58,750 bases of DNA from Clostridia bacterium (GTDB taxonomy: Bacteria > Bacillota > Clostridia > Christensenellales > Borkfalkiaceae), in contig JAGAIW010000091.1 of the NCBI GenBank assembly GCA_017626305.1, positions 1 through 58,750 of the forward strand, written 5' to 3'. Numbering within the stretch: the first letter of the stretch is position 1; each line of letters opens with the position of its first letter. Position numbers and translations under genes: made by a program. Below, in pieces: positions 1 through 9,200 of the stretch. The notes beneath the pieces were generated by a model. That model was not told the origin of the DNA and searched no databases. It saw nothing but the letters and a program-made list of their open reading frames with translations.

Positions 1-260
1 ATAAAGGGATACTTCATTACGCTTTGCTCCATTCAGTATGACGTTAGGGGCGACCCGTCATTCTGACCGAAGGGAAGAATCCCATGGAAGAAAGTATGGA
101 CTTACGTAATTAGGGATACTTCACTACGTTCAGTATGACGTTTGGTCGGTACGGACTTCGTATCAAGGGATACTTCATTACGCTTTGCTCCATTCAGTAT
201 GACGTTAGGGGTGACCCGTCATTCTGACCGAAGGGAAGAATCCCATGGAAGAAAAACGGG
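1..260 (+). repeat. Mosaic intergenic repeat, two 90-bp copies
   Basis: Positions 4-93 and 165-254 are the same 90-bp unit with one difference (C51 versus T212). Each unit contains a part resembling CATTCAGTATGACGTT and a part resembling CATTCTGACCGAAGG followed by GAAGAATCCCATGG. Between them lies a shorter variant (about 100-145) with TCACTACGTTCAGTATGACG. Related modules recur at 38580-38700, 40350-40420 and 45710-45860. No gene is supported here; short open frames across the repeat are chance translations. Confidence 0.85.
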
Positions 261-280
261 TACTTTCATTCAATATTCAA

Positions 281-311
281 AAAAAATCGGCTTGGGTAAA
301 GCCGATTTTTT
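281..311 (+). terminator. Intrinsic terminator
   Basis: An AAAAAATCGGCTT stem (281-293) pairs with its complement at 299-311 around a GGGTA loop and ends in T6. It directly follows the repeat and precedes the ddh promoter, so it ends transcription coming from left of the window. The repeat at 40350-40420 is likewise followed by a terminator. Confidence 0.75.
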
Positions 312-386
312 GTTATCCATACGAAAAACGCATACTTTGCATAAAAAATTCTTTTGAAAAACTGTTTATTTTTCTTTTGTCAACGC

Positions 387-415
387 TTGAAAATCGCGTT
401 TTCTTGTGCTATAAT
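387..415 (+). promoter_or_regulatory. ddh promoter
   Basis: TTGAAA at 387-392 and TATAAT at 410-415 are separated by 17 bp. Transcription should start near 422, giving a leader of about 18 nt that contains the AAAGGAG ribosome site in front of the ATG at 440. Confidence 0.75.
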
Positions 416-439
416 AATACCGTAAAAGGAGAAAATAAT

Positions 440-1423
440 ATGGCAATTCGTATCGGTATTTACGGTTACGGTAATTTAGGACGGGGTGTAGAGCTTGCGT
501 TGCAGCAAAACCCCGATATGTCGACGGTGGGGGTATTCACCCGTCGCGATCCTGCTACGTTGCAAACGCTGACGGGCGCGCCCGTATATGCGGCGGCGGA
601 AGTGGAACATATGGCAAAGGATATCGACGTGCTCATTCTTTGTGGCGGCAGCTCGACCGACCTGCCTAAGCAAACGCCCGCGTTGGCTAGCCTGTGCAAC
701 GTGGTGGATAGCTTTGATACCCACGCAAATATTCCTGCACACGTAAAAAACGTAGACGCTGCGGCAAAAACCGCGCAAAAGACGGCAATCGTTTCCGTGG
801 GTTGGGATCCTGGAATGTTCTCTCTTGCCCGCGCGTATGCGTCCGCGGTACTTCCCGACGGAAAAGATTACACTTTTTGGGGTAAGGGCGTTAGCCAAGG
901 ACATTCGGACGCCATTCGCCGTATCGACGGCGTAGCCGACGCTAAGCAATATACCATTCCCGTGGAAAGCGCTTTGCAGGCGGTTCGGAATGGGGAAAAC
1001 CCTGAGCTCACCACCCGTCAAAAGCACGTACGCGAATGTTTTGTGGTGGCAAAGGACGGCGCGGATAAAGAAAAAATCGAAAAGCAAATCAAGGAAATGC
1101 CCAACTACTTTGCCGATTACGACACCACCGTGCATTTCATATCCCAAGAAGAATTGAATACAAACCATAGCGGACTTCCGCACGGCGGCGTAGTCATTCG
1201 CAGCGGCGCAACGGGGAAAAACGGCGAACATAAACACGTAATCGAATACGGCTTAAAGCTGGATTCCAACGCAGAGTTTACCGCATCTGTTTTGGTGGCA
1301 TATGCCCGCGCGGCGTACCGCTTGAACAAGGAAGGCGCGTACGGCTGTAAAACGGTACTGGACGTTCCGCCTATATACCTTTTAAAAGAAAATCGCGAAG
1401 AGTTAATTGCAAGTCTTGTATAA
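440..1423 (+). CDS. ddh: meso-diaminopimelate dehydrogenase
   Basis: A 327-residue protein, the usual length for this family. It performs NADPH-dependent reductive amination of tetrahydrodipicolinate to meso-diaminopimelate in one step, bypassing the acylated lysine/peptidoglycan route. The N-terminus holds the Rossmann motif GYGNLG (residues 9-14), and the order of conserved segments (CGGSSTDLP, VDSFDTH, SVGWDPG, WGKGVSQGHSDA) fits Ddh closely. The open frame extends upstream to 245, but ATG440 has AAAGGAG seven bases before it and lies just after the promoter, so it is the start. The gene is monocistronic between its own promoter and terminator. Confidence in the family is very high. Confidence 0.95.
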   Translation: MAIRIGIYGYGNLGRGVELALQQNPDMSTVGVFTRRDPATLQTLTGAPVYAAAEVEHMAKDIDVLILCGGSSTDLPKQTPALASLCNVVDSFDTHANIPAHVKNVDAAAKTAQKTAIVSVGWDPGMFSLARAYASAVLPDGKDYTFWGKGVSQGHSDAIRRIDGVADAKQYTIPVESALQAVRNGENPELTTRQKHVRECFVVAKDGADKEKIEKQIKEMPNYFADYDTTVHFISQEELNTNHSGLPHGGVVIRSGATGKNGEHKHVIEYGLKLDSNAEFTASVLVAYARAAYRLNKEGAYGCKTVLDVPPIYLLKENREELIASLV

Positions 1424-1429
1424 AAACAA

Positions 1430-1461
1430 TCACACGCCAAACGGCGTGTGATTTCATTTTT
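1430..1461. terminator. Bidirectional terminator between ddh and the XRE gene
   Basis: A nine-base-pair stem TCACACGCC (1430-1438) / GGCGTGTGA (1443-1451) with an AAAC loop is followed by TTTCATTTTT on the plus strand and by TTGTTTTTA on the minus strand. It sits between convergent genes and can serve both. Confidence 0.8.
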
Positions 1462-1489
1462 CTTGGATATCTTCCGTCGGGATTTACGT

Positions 1490-1696
1490 TTATCCATTGA
1501 GCAATTCGTCTATGGAAACGTTAAAAATTTCCCCAAGCTTTCTAAGCATATCGATATTCGGCTCGGTACGTCCCTGTTCCCAGTTGGCGTAACAGCTTTC
1601 GACGACGCCTAAACGTTCGGCAACCTGTTTTTGCGTGAAATTAGACAGGTTGCGCGCATCCTTTAAATTTTTACAAAATATTTTATCCATAGACAT
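1490..1696 (-). CDS. Small XRE-family HTH regulator
   Basis: A 68-residue protein consisting almost only of a Cro/CI-type helix-turn-helix: NFTQKQVAERLGV, then a recognition helix in SCYANWEQGR and the typical ending IDELLNG. It is a DNA-binding repressor-like protein with no sensor or dimerisation domain. Starts at 1696 (MSMDKIF) and 1690 (MDKIF) are both possible; neither has a clear ribosome site. It lies 17 bp downstream of the acyltransferase gene on the same strand and is probably cotranscribed with it. A small hairpin (AACGAAG/CTTCGTT, 1707-1723) spans the acyltransferase stop codon. Target unknown. Confidence 0.85.
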   Translation of the reverse strand: MSMDKIFCKNLKDARNLSNFTQKQVAERLGVVESCYANWEQGRTEPNIDMLRKLGEIFNVSIDELLNG

Positions 1697-1713
1697 ATTT
1701 TTGATAAACGAAG

Positions 1714-2985
1714 TTACTTCGTTAAATTAGCTTTCAACGTTTTATATAGCTCTTCGGCGGCGAAACGCGCTTTGGATACGGGTACGCGCTTATCCTTGGG
1801 GAAACAGCAGTACAATCTTCCTTTCTCGCTGATACAAATCATATCCCCGATTTCATACCAGTAAAAATCGACGTTAAGCCCGTGGGTAAATAGCGGCGCT
1901 TGATTGCATTGTAGCTTGCCGTCGCAGCCCGTCAGCGTAACGCCCTTTTCGTCGTGGACAAGCTTACCTTTGCCAAGCAAATACAACGCCTTAAAATCCA
2001 CCATCATAGCGATATCGACGTCCGTTTCCATACGGTAGCTGCCGTCTAAAAGCTCTTGCTGAACGCAAGCGCGTTGCCAGTCGTTCCAGTCGGGAATATG
2101 AGCAAATTCCGTTTCGCCTACCGTAGCGTGCATGCGCCCGTATTCGTCCATACGGTACGTTTTTCCACAATGCGTACATTTGAGTGTTTCGCCTTCGCCA
2201 AGCATATATCCTTCGGCGTTACAGGCAGGGCAGCGGTACAAAAGGCGGTGCAGACCTTCCGCGCGGTCGGCGTTGTCAATTACCGTTTTGTTTTCGTATT
2301 GCGCGGCAAAATCGTCAAACGAGAAAGCGTTATCCACAGCCGCTTGAATTTCTTCGGGGGATTTTTGCGCAAGCTCGTCCTTAGAGAGTAAGCATTTTAC
2401 CGTAGCCGTTACCTTATTTTTGCGCATATGCAAATTATTATACAGCGGTTGGTGTAAAAACGCGCCTTGGGTAATGACCGTCAGTACGGGCACGTTTAAT
2501 TTTTTGATGAGCGCACCCGAATTACGGGGAATGGTGGTCGTTCGCCCGTCGAAGGAATATCCCGCTTCGGGAAAGAGCAAAACGCTGGTTTTCTTTTCGT
2601 GTAAAGCGCGGTGCATATCGCGCGCAAGCGATACGTCGGGGGTGAATTTGCGGGTGGGGATACAGCCGATATTTTTCATTAGCCATTCCTTACCGATAAA
2701 GGTATCCCACGTAGAAACGATAAAATACCGTTTCGGCCAAAAAATTTTAGCCGCAATCTTCAAATCGATAAAGCTGGAATGGTTCATTAAAATGAGATAA
2801 GGGCCTTTTCCTGCCTTTTCCATATCTTCCTTTACGTACGAAAATTTCGCGCCGCAAAGCTCGGGAATGGACAGGATACGTACAAGCGTTTGGAACAAAC
2901 GGCTGGGCTTTCTCAGCTTTTTCCGCTTGGGCGGCTGTATTGCCATCGCTTTTTCAAAGGTGACGTTTTTTACTTTGATATTCAA
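1714..2985 (-). CDS. PlsC-type acyltransferase with C-terminal zinc ribbon
   Basis: A 423-residue protein. Residues about 40-200 match the glycerol-phosphate/lysophosphatidate acyltransferase fold: the catalytic NHSSFID motif (His69, Asp74) and the substrate-binding block LFPEAGYSFDGR (about 137-148). Residues 252-273 form a CPAC...CTHC zinc ribbon, followed by about 150 residues of beta-rich sequence I do not recognise. Ordinary PlsC enzymes are about 200-250 residues, so the C-terminal half is extra. The start is TTG at 2985, with GGGAG eight bases upstream; the next ATG is internal. Likely role is acylation of lysophosphatidate in membrane lipid synthesis; the added domain could change substrate. 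Its own promoter lies at 3015-3043. Confidence 0.85.
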   Translation of the reverse strand: MNIKVKNVTFEKAMAIQPPKRKKLRKPSRLFQTLVRILSIPELCGAKFSYVKEDMEKAGKGPYLILMNHSSFIDLKIAAKIFWPKRYFIVSTWDTFIGKEWLMKNIGCIPTRKFTPDVSLARDMHRALHEKKTSVLLFPEAGYSFDGRTTTIPRNSGALIKKLNVPVLTVITQGAFLHQPLYNNLHMRKNKVTATVKCLLSKDELAQKSPEEIQAAVDNAFSFDDFAAQYENKTVIDNADRAEGLHRLLYRCPACNAEGYMLGEGETLKCTHCGKTYRMDEYGRMHATVGETEFAHIPDWNDWQRACVQQELLDGSYRMETDVDIAMMVDFKALYLLGKGKLVHDEKGVTLTGCDGKLQCNQAPLFTHGLNVDFYWYEIGDMICISEKGRLYCCFPKDKRVPVSKARFAAEELYKTLKANLTK

Positions 2986-3014
2986 GATATTTTCTCCCTA
3001 CGTTATATATTTAT

Positions 3015-3043
3015 ATTGTACCGCAAAAGGAAAAGATTGTCAA
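3015..3043 (-). promoter_or_regulatory. Promoter of the acyltransferase-XRE unit
   Basis: Reading the minus strand, TTGACA (3043-3038), a 17-bp spacer and TACAAT (3020-3015) precede the TTG start at 2985 by about 23 nt of leader. Confidence 0.75.
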
Positions 3044-3060
3044 GATAAAAAACAAATCGA

Positions 3061-3080
3061 CCCCTGCTTTTTTGCAGGGG
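3061..3080 (-). terminator. Terminator of the rqcP-ispDF-radA operon
   Basis: A seven-base-pair GC-rich hairpin CCCCTGC/GCAGGGG with a six-base loop lies 25 bp after the radA stop. The T-rich tract on the minus strand is interrupted (TCGATTTGTTTTTT). It separates this operon from the acyltransferase promoter immediately downstream. Confidence 0.6.
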
Positions 3081-3104
3081 TTTTGTCATGACTTTCTATG
3101 ATTT

Positions 3105-4499
3105 TCACGCGTTCGGCGTATGTTTTAAGCCCAAAGCCTTAATGGCTTGCCCGACGTACTGCACGGGGATAAGCTCTATCTTATCGGCAAATTTTTCGCA
3201 AGCCTTTTTATTTTTTAAGGGAAAAATCACTCGTTTAAAGCCTGTTTTCAAACACTCGTTCACCCGTTTTTCGGCGTACGTTACGGGACGGATTTCGCCC
3301 GTTAAACCCACTTCCCCGAAAATAGCGGTGTCCTTATCGATAGGCACGTCCGTCGCCGCGCTGGCAAGCGCCGCGCAAATGGCAAGGTCGACCGACGGTT
3401 CTCCAAGCTTAATGCCGCCCATGGCGTTGATATACACGTCGGCGTTGAAAAAGGGGATACCGCAACGCTTTTCGAGTACGGCAATCAATACGACAAGTTT
3501 ATTATAGTCCACGCCAAGGCTCATTCTACGGGGCATACCGTAGGCGGTTTTGGATATCAGCGTTTGAATTTCTACCGCCATACAGCGGTTACCGCTTTCC
3601 GACGGCGTTACCGCCGAGCCTGCCGCAAGTCCGCGTGAGTCGGAAAGAAAGAGCGCAGAGTAGTCGGCTACGCTTTTCACGCCCGTATCCGTCATTTCAA
3701 ACACGCCTACTTCCTGCGCCGAACCAAAACGGTTTTTTACTGCGCGAAGGAGTTTGAAATTATCTTCGGGCTGTCCTTCAAAATACAGCACCGTATCCAT
3801 AATATGTTCCAAAACTTTCGGGCCTGCCAACGCGCCTTCCTTGGTGACGTGACCGATAATAAAGAAGGTGATATTCCTTGATTTGGCAATCCGCATAAGC
3901 TTTGCGGCACATTCTCTTACCTGTCCGACGCTACCCGCCGCCGACGAAAGCGTTTCGGTGTAGATTGCCTGTACCGAGTCGATTACGACGAATTCGTGGT
4001 CTTCCACAGCCGTTTCGATATCTTCCAAGCACGTTTCGTTGAGCAAAAACAAATTGTCTGATGCAAGCCCTAACCGATCGCAACGCATTTTTACCTGTGA
4101 ACAGCTTTCTTCCGCCGAAACGTACAACACCTTTCTACTTTGCGCTAAGTGCGCCGATACCTGCGTGAGCAGGGTGGATTTTCCGATACCGGGGTCGCCG
4201 CCAAGAAGAACGAGCGAGCCCTTGACGATACCGCCGCCAAGGACGGTGTCAAACTCCGCGATACCGCTTTTTACCCGTTCAAATTTTTCGCTGCCGATTT
4301 TGGATAAGGGCAGGGCGCGCGTTTTCATTTGCGAAACGCCCGCGCGTGTAGGCGTGGGCGTATCCGCTGCGCGGACGAGCTCTTCCTGCATGGTGTTAAA
4401 GTTGCCGCAGTCGGGGCACTTACCCAACCATTTGGGGGCGGTATAGCCGCATTGACTGCAAACGAATTGCGTGGTGGGGGCTTTGGTTTTCGTGGGCAT
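3105..4499 (-). CDS. radA: DNA repair protein RadA (Sms)
   Basis: A 464-residue RecA-like ATPase that promotes branch migration in homologous recombination. The N-terminal zinc finger is CSQCGYT...CPDCG (Cys14, 17, 28, 31). The Walker A motif GGDPGIGKST begins at residue 100. The RadA-specific KNRFG motif is at 255-259. The C-terminal third is the Lon-like domain that forms the hexamer scaffold. Length is typical. The gene starts 9 bp after the ispDF stop, so it is the last gene of the rqcP-ispDF-radA operon. Confidence 0.96.
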   Translation of the reverse strand: MPTKTKAPTTQFVCSQCGYTAPKWLGKCPDCGNFNTMQEELVRAADTPTPTRAGVSQMKTRALPLSKIGSEKFERVKSGIAEFDTVLGGGIVKGSLVLLGGDPGIGKSTLLTQVSAHLAQSRKVLYVSAEESCSQVKMRCDRLGLASDNLFLLNETCLEDIETAVEDHEFVVIDSVQAIYTETLSSAAGSVGQVRECAAKLMRIAKSRNITFFIIGHVTKEGALAGPKVLEHIMDTVLYFEGQPEDNFKLLRAVKNRFGSAQEVGVFEMTDTGVKSVADYSALFLSDSRGLAAGSAVTPSESGNRCMAVEIQTLISKTAYGMPRRMSLGVDYNKLVVLIAVLEKRCGIPFFNADVYINAMGGIKLGEPSVDLAICAALASAATDVPIDKDTAIFGEVGLTGEIRPVTYAEKRVNECLKTGFKRVIFPLKNKKACEKFADKIELIPVQYVGQAIKALGLKHTPNA

Positions 4500-4508
4500 A
4501 ATAACTCC

Positions 4509-5633
4509 TTATTTACGCTGTAATAAAACGTATGCGTTGACGGTGATTCCCTTGCCTTCGCCCACGTAGCCAAGACCTTCGTTCGTACCCGCGGTGATGC
4601 CGACGGCGGTGGGGTCTATGCGTAAAGCTTGGGCAAGACGGATTTTCATCTCGTCTATGTACTTAGCAAGACGGGGTTTTTCCGCTTGAACGGCGATAGA
4701 AACGTTTTGCGTTTGATAGCCGCGTTCGTCAAGCAGCGAAAGCACTTGTTTTAGCATTTCCATGGAATTTGCGTCTTTCCACTTCGGGGAAGAATCGGGA
4801 AAATAAAAACCGATATCTTTCAAGCCTGCGGCTGAGAGCAGAGCGTCCATCAAAGCGTGTACCAAAACGTCGCCGTCGCTGTGGGCGATAAGTCCGCTGT
4901 CGGACGGAATTTTCACCCCTGCAAGCAGGATATAATCTTGCTGTTTGCCAAAGGCGTGGGTGTCTACACCAAAGCCGCAACGGGGCGTTTTGTCAAAATC
5001 TTCCGCATACGTCAATTTAATATTTTCACGCGCGCCTGCGCAAAGACGGGGCGCGCCGACGTAAGCGGCGTACACCGACGAATCGTCCGTAAACGTATGT
5101 GCGCCGTCTTGAAACGCTTTTTCATAGGCAAGCGTGATAGTTTCACGCAAAAAGCCCTGCGGCGTTTGGATTTGTTGGAGTGAATTTCTATTCGGCACGC
5201 TTTGGATACAGCCGTCTGCGCATACGGCGATCGTGTCCAAACAATCCACCGCGCAAACGCCGCTGCCGTAGCTTATAACCGACTGTATACAGCCGTCTAT
5301 CGTCTTTTTCGTAACAAACGGCCTTGCGCCGTCGTGAATGAGTACGATATCGGTGTTCAGCGCCCGTAAGCCGTTGTAAACCGATTGCGTTCTCGTTTCG
5401 CCGCCCAGTACGACGCGCGTGCGGGGGAATGTCCTGCAAAGCTCGGTGATTTCCTGTATATCCGCTTGCGACGCCGTGACGACGATTTGGGAAACGGCAG
5501 GATAATCAAAAGCCGAAAGCGTCTTTTTCAATACCCGTTCGCCTTGCAGGGGAACGAGCAGCTTGTTCTTTTCAAAGCCCGCGCGAAAGCCCTTGCCCGC
5601 CGCGCAGATAATTACGCCGACAGTACCGCTCAT
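4509..5633 (-). CDS. ispDF: Bifunctional IspD/IspF isoprenoid enzyme
   Basis: A 374-residue fusion of two MEP-pathway enzymes. Residues 1 to about 215 are 2-C-methyl-D-erythritol 4-phosphate cytidylyltransferase (IspD): AAGKGFRAG nucleotide loop and HDGARPFV at 100-107. Residues about 218-374 are 2-C-methyl-D-erythritol 2,4-cyclodiphosphate synthase (IspF), with metal ligands Asp224 and His226 (VDTHAF), AHSDGDV with His251, and FPDSSPKWK. The IspF C-terminal motif reads GITAGTNEGLGY rather than the common KATTTEKLGF. The two enzymes are not consecutive in the pathway (IspE acts between them). The start codon overlaps the rqcP stop (ATGA). Confidence 0.95.
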   Translation of the reverse strand: MSGTVGVIICAAGKGFRAGFEKNKLLVPLQGERVLKKTLSAFDYPAVSQIVVTASQADIQEITELCRTFPRTRVVLGGETRTQSVYNGLRALNTDIVLIHDGARPFVTKKTIDGCIQSVISYGSGVCAVDCLDTIAVCADGCIQSVPNRNSLQQIQTPQGFLRETITLAYEKAFQDGAHTFTDDSSVYAAYVGAPRLCAGARENIKLTYAEDFDKTPRCGFGVDTHAFGKQQDYILLAGVKIPSDSGLIAHSDGDVLVHALMDALLSAAGLKDIGFYFPDSSPKWKDANSMEMLKQVLSLLDERGYQTQNVSIAVQAEKPRLAKYIDEMKIRLAQALRIDPTAVGITAGTNEGLGYVGEGKGITVNAYVLLQRK

Positions 5634-5872
5634 ACAATCACCTCGTACAGGGTTGACGCTTCGTCTTTTTTCACCGTTTCTTTAATATTACACACGCGGA
5701 ATTTTAAGCTGCCCGACGCGTATAAAACTTCCACGACGTCGCCGATTTTTACCGCCGTGGACGGTTTGGCGGCTTTGCCGTTGACGAGTACTTTATTTTC
5801 GCCGCAGGCTTCTTGGGCGACGGTGCGACGTTTTAAGATGCGGGATACCTTTAAAAACTTGTCAATTCTCAT
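5630..5872 (-). CDS. rqcP: S4-domain RNA-binding protein, RqcP-like
   Basis: An 80-residue protein that is essentially one S4 fold (MRIDKFLKVSRILKRRT... and VLVNGKAAKPSTAVKIGD). This is the YabO/RqcP/Hsp15 type, which binds stalled 50S subunits and, in Firmicutes, assists RqcH in adding alanine tails. The open frame extends upstream to 6193, but homologous sequence begins at Met 5872, which has AAAAGG upstream. The stop overlaps the ispDF start. YabO versus a generic Hsp15 homologue cannot be separated without a tree. Confidence 0.88.
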   Translation of the reverse strand: MRIDKFLKVSRILKRRTVAQEACGENKVLVNGKAAKPSTAVKIGDVVEVLYASGSLKFRVCNIKETVKKDEASTLYEVIV

Positions 5873-5962
5873 AAAATTTGCCTTTTCTTGTCGAAAAAAA
5901 GAAAAACGTTTCTGCTCGTTTGGGAATTTTTTGAAAAAAACCGAAAATCCACGAAAAAATGC

Positions 5963-5991
5963 TTGACATCTTTTTTTTCGAAAGATATAAT
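5963..5991 (+). promoter_or_regulatory. rpoBC promoter
   Basis: TTGACA (5963-5968), 17-bp spacer, TATAAT (5986-5991): a consensus vegetative sigma promoter. The predicted start near 5998 leaves a 270-nt leader before rpoB. Confidence 0.85.
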
Positions 5992-6134
5992 TAAATAATG
6001 TATCATTATGCTTAATATGGCGTAATGCCGCTCGGCGAATGAAAAACGGAGTGCTCTTTTCATAGAAAAGATAGCCATATTCCCTTGGAATATAAAGGGG
6101 AAACGCCGTTTGAAAATCGTTTGCGGATATAGGT

Positions 6135-6163
6135 ATTATACCGCAAAGGCGCGCAAAAGTAAA
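6135..6163 (-). promoter_or_regulatory. Candidate rqcP-ispDF-radA promoter
   Basis: On the minus strand, TTTACT (6163-6158), a 17-bp spacer and TATAAT (6140-6135) predict a start near 6128, about 256 nt before rqcP. The -10 is perfect and the -35 matches at four of six positions. Confidence 0.55.
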
Positions 6164-6269
6164 GCATAACGGACAAAAAAATAGTAAAAGCATGAAAAAT
6201 TCGATTTTTATCGATGAAAAGATATACTCGGTAGATCGCTAAAAAATATGTAAGGAGCAATTACAACAA

Positions 6270-9200
6270 ATGGATTTACCTATTTCAAAGTACGGCAAAA
6301 CCGAAAGACGGAAGTTCGGGAAGATCAACGAAGTAATCGATATCCCCGATCTCGTTGAGATTCAGAAAGACAGCTATAATGCGTTCATTGAAGAAGGCAT
6401 TGACGAAGTCTTTGAAGATTTCTCTCCGATTACCGACTACTCCGACCACTTTGAGCTCTATTTCTTAGAGCACAGATTTGGCGACAAACCCAAGTATGAC
6501 GAAAAGGAATGTCGTACGCGCGACGCTACGTACGCATTACCGCTCCGCGTCAAGGTTCGCCTTGTGAACAAGGTCAAGAATGAAGTTCTCGATCAGGAAG
6601 TGTTCATGGGCGATATCCCCAAGATGACGGAAAACGGCGCTTTCATCATCAACGGTGCAGAACGTGTTATCGTTTCGCAGCTCGTTCGTTCCCCCGGCGT
6701 TTACAACGCGTCGAGAAAGGATAAGACGGGTAAGGAAATGTTCGACACTACCGTTATGCCCAACCGCGGCGCTTGGTTGGAACTTGAACAAGACGCACAA
6801 GACGCATTGTACGTGCGCGTAGACAGAAAGAAAAAGCTCTGCGCGACGGTGCTTTTGCGTGCGATCGGGTTCGGCTCGAACCGCGCTATCGAAGACTTGT
6901 TCGAAGGGGACAAGATGATTGCCGCTACCCTTGCAAAGGACACGGCAAAGAGCGAATCGGACGGTTTGAGAGAACTGTATATCCGTCTTCGTCCCGGCGA
7001 CGCGCCTACGGAAGACGCGGTAAGAACGCATCTTTATAACCTGTTCTTCGACCCCCGTCGTTACGACGTGGCGAAGGTCGGCAGATACAAGTACAACAAA
7101 AAGCTCAACTTAGCGTACCGTTTGCCCGGTCAACGCGTAGCGGATACGATTATCAATCCCGAAACGGGCGAAGTGCTTGCCCAAGAAGGGGAAAGAGTTT
7201 CCGAACAGCAGGCAAAGGATATTCAAAACTGCGGTATCAACGAAGTGTTCGTCTTGGTAGACGACGCGGAAGACGGCGAAATCAGACATAAGATTATCGC
7301 CAACAACACCGTGGATTTTGCGGCAATCTCCGACGTGCCTATGGCGGCGAGAGCGAAAGACTTCGGTCTTCTTCCCACCGTATATTATCCTAACTATAAG
7401 TTCTCCAAAATTTTGGCGGCGGAATGTGCTACGCTTTCGGTAGAAGAAGTTGCGGAAAAATATATGGACGATATCGACGCGTTGTACTACACGCACGAAA
7501 AGCCCGAAGAACCCGACGAAAAACCCGAAGAAACCAAAAACAGAGAAAAGAGAAGGGACAACCGTCGCAAGTTTGTTGCGGCTTGTAAGCTCTTCCATGA
7601 AGTACTGTTTAGCGAACGTCCCGTTCCTACCAAAGAGCAAAAGAAGGAAATGCGTCCTTTAATCGACAAGCTGTGCCACAAGCATGTTACCGTCGACGAT
7701 ATCGTTGCGTCCATTTCCACCAACCTTGACTTGAAGTACGGTATCGGTACGATTGACAATATCGACCACTTGGGCAACCGTCGCGTTCGCTCGGTAGGCG
7801 AATTGTTGCAAAACCAACTCCGCGTAGGTATTGCGCGTTTGGAAAGATTGATCAAAGAAAGAATGGCGACGCAAGATCCCATGGAAATTACGCCGTCCGC
7901 GCTGATCAATATTCGTCCCGTATCGGCGGTTATCCGCGAATTCTTCGGTTCTTCGCAGCTGTCGCAATTCATGGACCAAACCAACCCGATTGCCGAACTT
8001 ACGCACAAGCGTAAGCTTTCCGCGCTCGGTCCTGGCGGTTTGAATCGTGACCGTGCGACGTTTGAAGTACGTGACATTCACCATACGCACTACGGTCGTA
8101 TGTGTCCTATCGAAACGCCCGAAGGTCAAAATATCGGTTTGATTACGTCGCTTGCGACCTTTGCCCGCGTCAACGAATACGGCTTTATCATGAGCCCGTA
8201 CAGAAGAGTGGACAAGGCTACGGGCGTCGTTACTACGCACGTTGACTACTTGACGGCGGACGAAGAAGATAAATATATCGTAGCGCAGGCAAACGAACCG
8301 TTGGACGAAGAAGGAAAATTCGTCAACGAACGCGTAGGCTGCCGTCACCAAAACGATATTACCGAAATGCCCCGTGAAAAAATGGACTACATGGACGTTT
8401 CGCCCAAGCAGCTCGTTTCCGTAGCCGCCGCGCTGATTCCTTTCCTTGAAAACGACGATACCAACCGTGCGTTGATGGGCTCGAACATGCAACGTCAGGC
8501 AGTTCCCCTTTTGAAGACGGAATCGGCAATCGTTGCAACGGGTATCGAAAGCTCTATTGCACAGTATTCGGGGGTTATCGTAACCGCGAAAGAAGCGGGC
8601 GTCGTCGTCGGCTGTTCTTCCAACTGTATTAAAGTACGCGAAGACGACGGCAATATCACCGAATATCCCTTGAAGAAGTTCGAGCGTTCCAACGCGGGTA
8701 CGTGCTTGAACCAACGTCCTATCGTTTCGACGGGGGATAGAGTAGCCAAAGGCGAAATTATCGCCGACGGTCCTTCCACCAACAACGGCGAACTTGCCCT
8801 TGGTAAAAACATTCTTATCGGTTATATGGAATGGGAAGGCTACAACTACGAAGACGCTATCTTGCTTTCTGAAAAGCTCGTACAAGACGACGTGTTCACG
8901 TCTATCCACATTGAAGAATACGAAACGGAAGCGAGAGATACCAAGCTTGGTCCGGAAGAAATCACGCGCGATATCCCTAACGTGGGCGACGACGCGTTGA
9001 AGGATTTGGACGAAGACGGTATTATCCGTATCGGTGCGGAAATCACCAGCGGCGATATTCTCGTCGGTAAGGTATCGCCTAAGGGCGAAGCAGAGCTTAC
9101 GCCCGAAGAAAGATTGCTCCGTGCAATCTTTGGTGAAAAGTCGAGAGAAGTGCGCGACACTTCCTTGAAAGTTCCCCACGGCGAAGGCGGCGTCGTCGTA

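Larger units (their letters stand above)
5873..6269. promoter_or_regulatory. Shared regulatory region between rqcP and rpoB
   Basis: A 397-bp gap without a supported gene. It holds a perfect plus-strand promoter (5963-5991) and an inward-facing minus-strand promoter (6135-6163). Both transcripts therefore have leaders of about 250-270 nt that are complementary over about 130 bp. I found no L10-type leader, T-box or other riboswitch that I could defend. The rpoB ribosome site TAAGGAG lies about 13 bases before the ATG. Confidence 0.6.

Noticed and set aside
142-357. Small open frame over the repeat at the left end
   Set aside because: Translation of the GTCATTCTGA/GAAGAATCCC repeat; such frames are chance products.
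476-1237. Antisense frame within ddh
   Set aside because: The ddh reading is a perfect family match; the antisense has none.
5998-6269. L10/L12 autoregulatory leader upstream of rpoB
   Set aside because: No rplJ/rplL follow and I could not identify the kink-turn or loop features.
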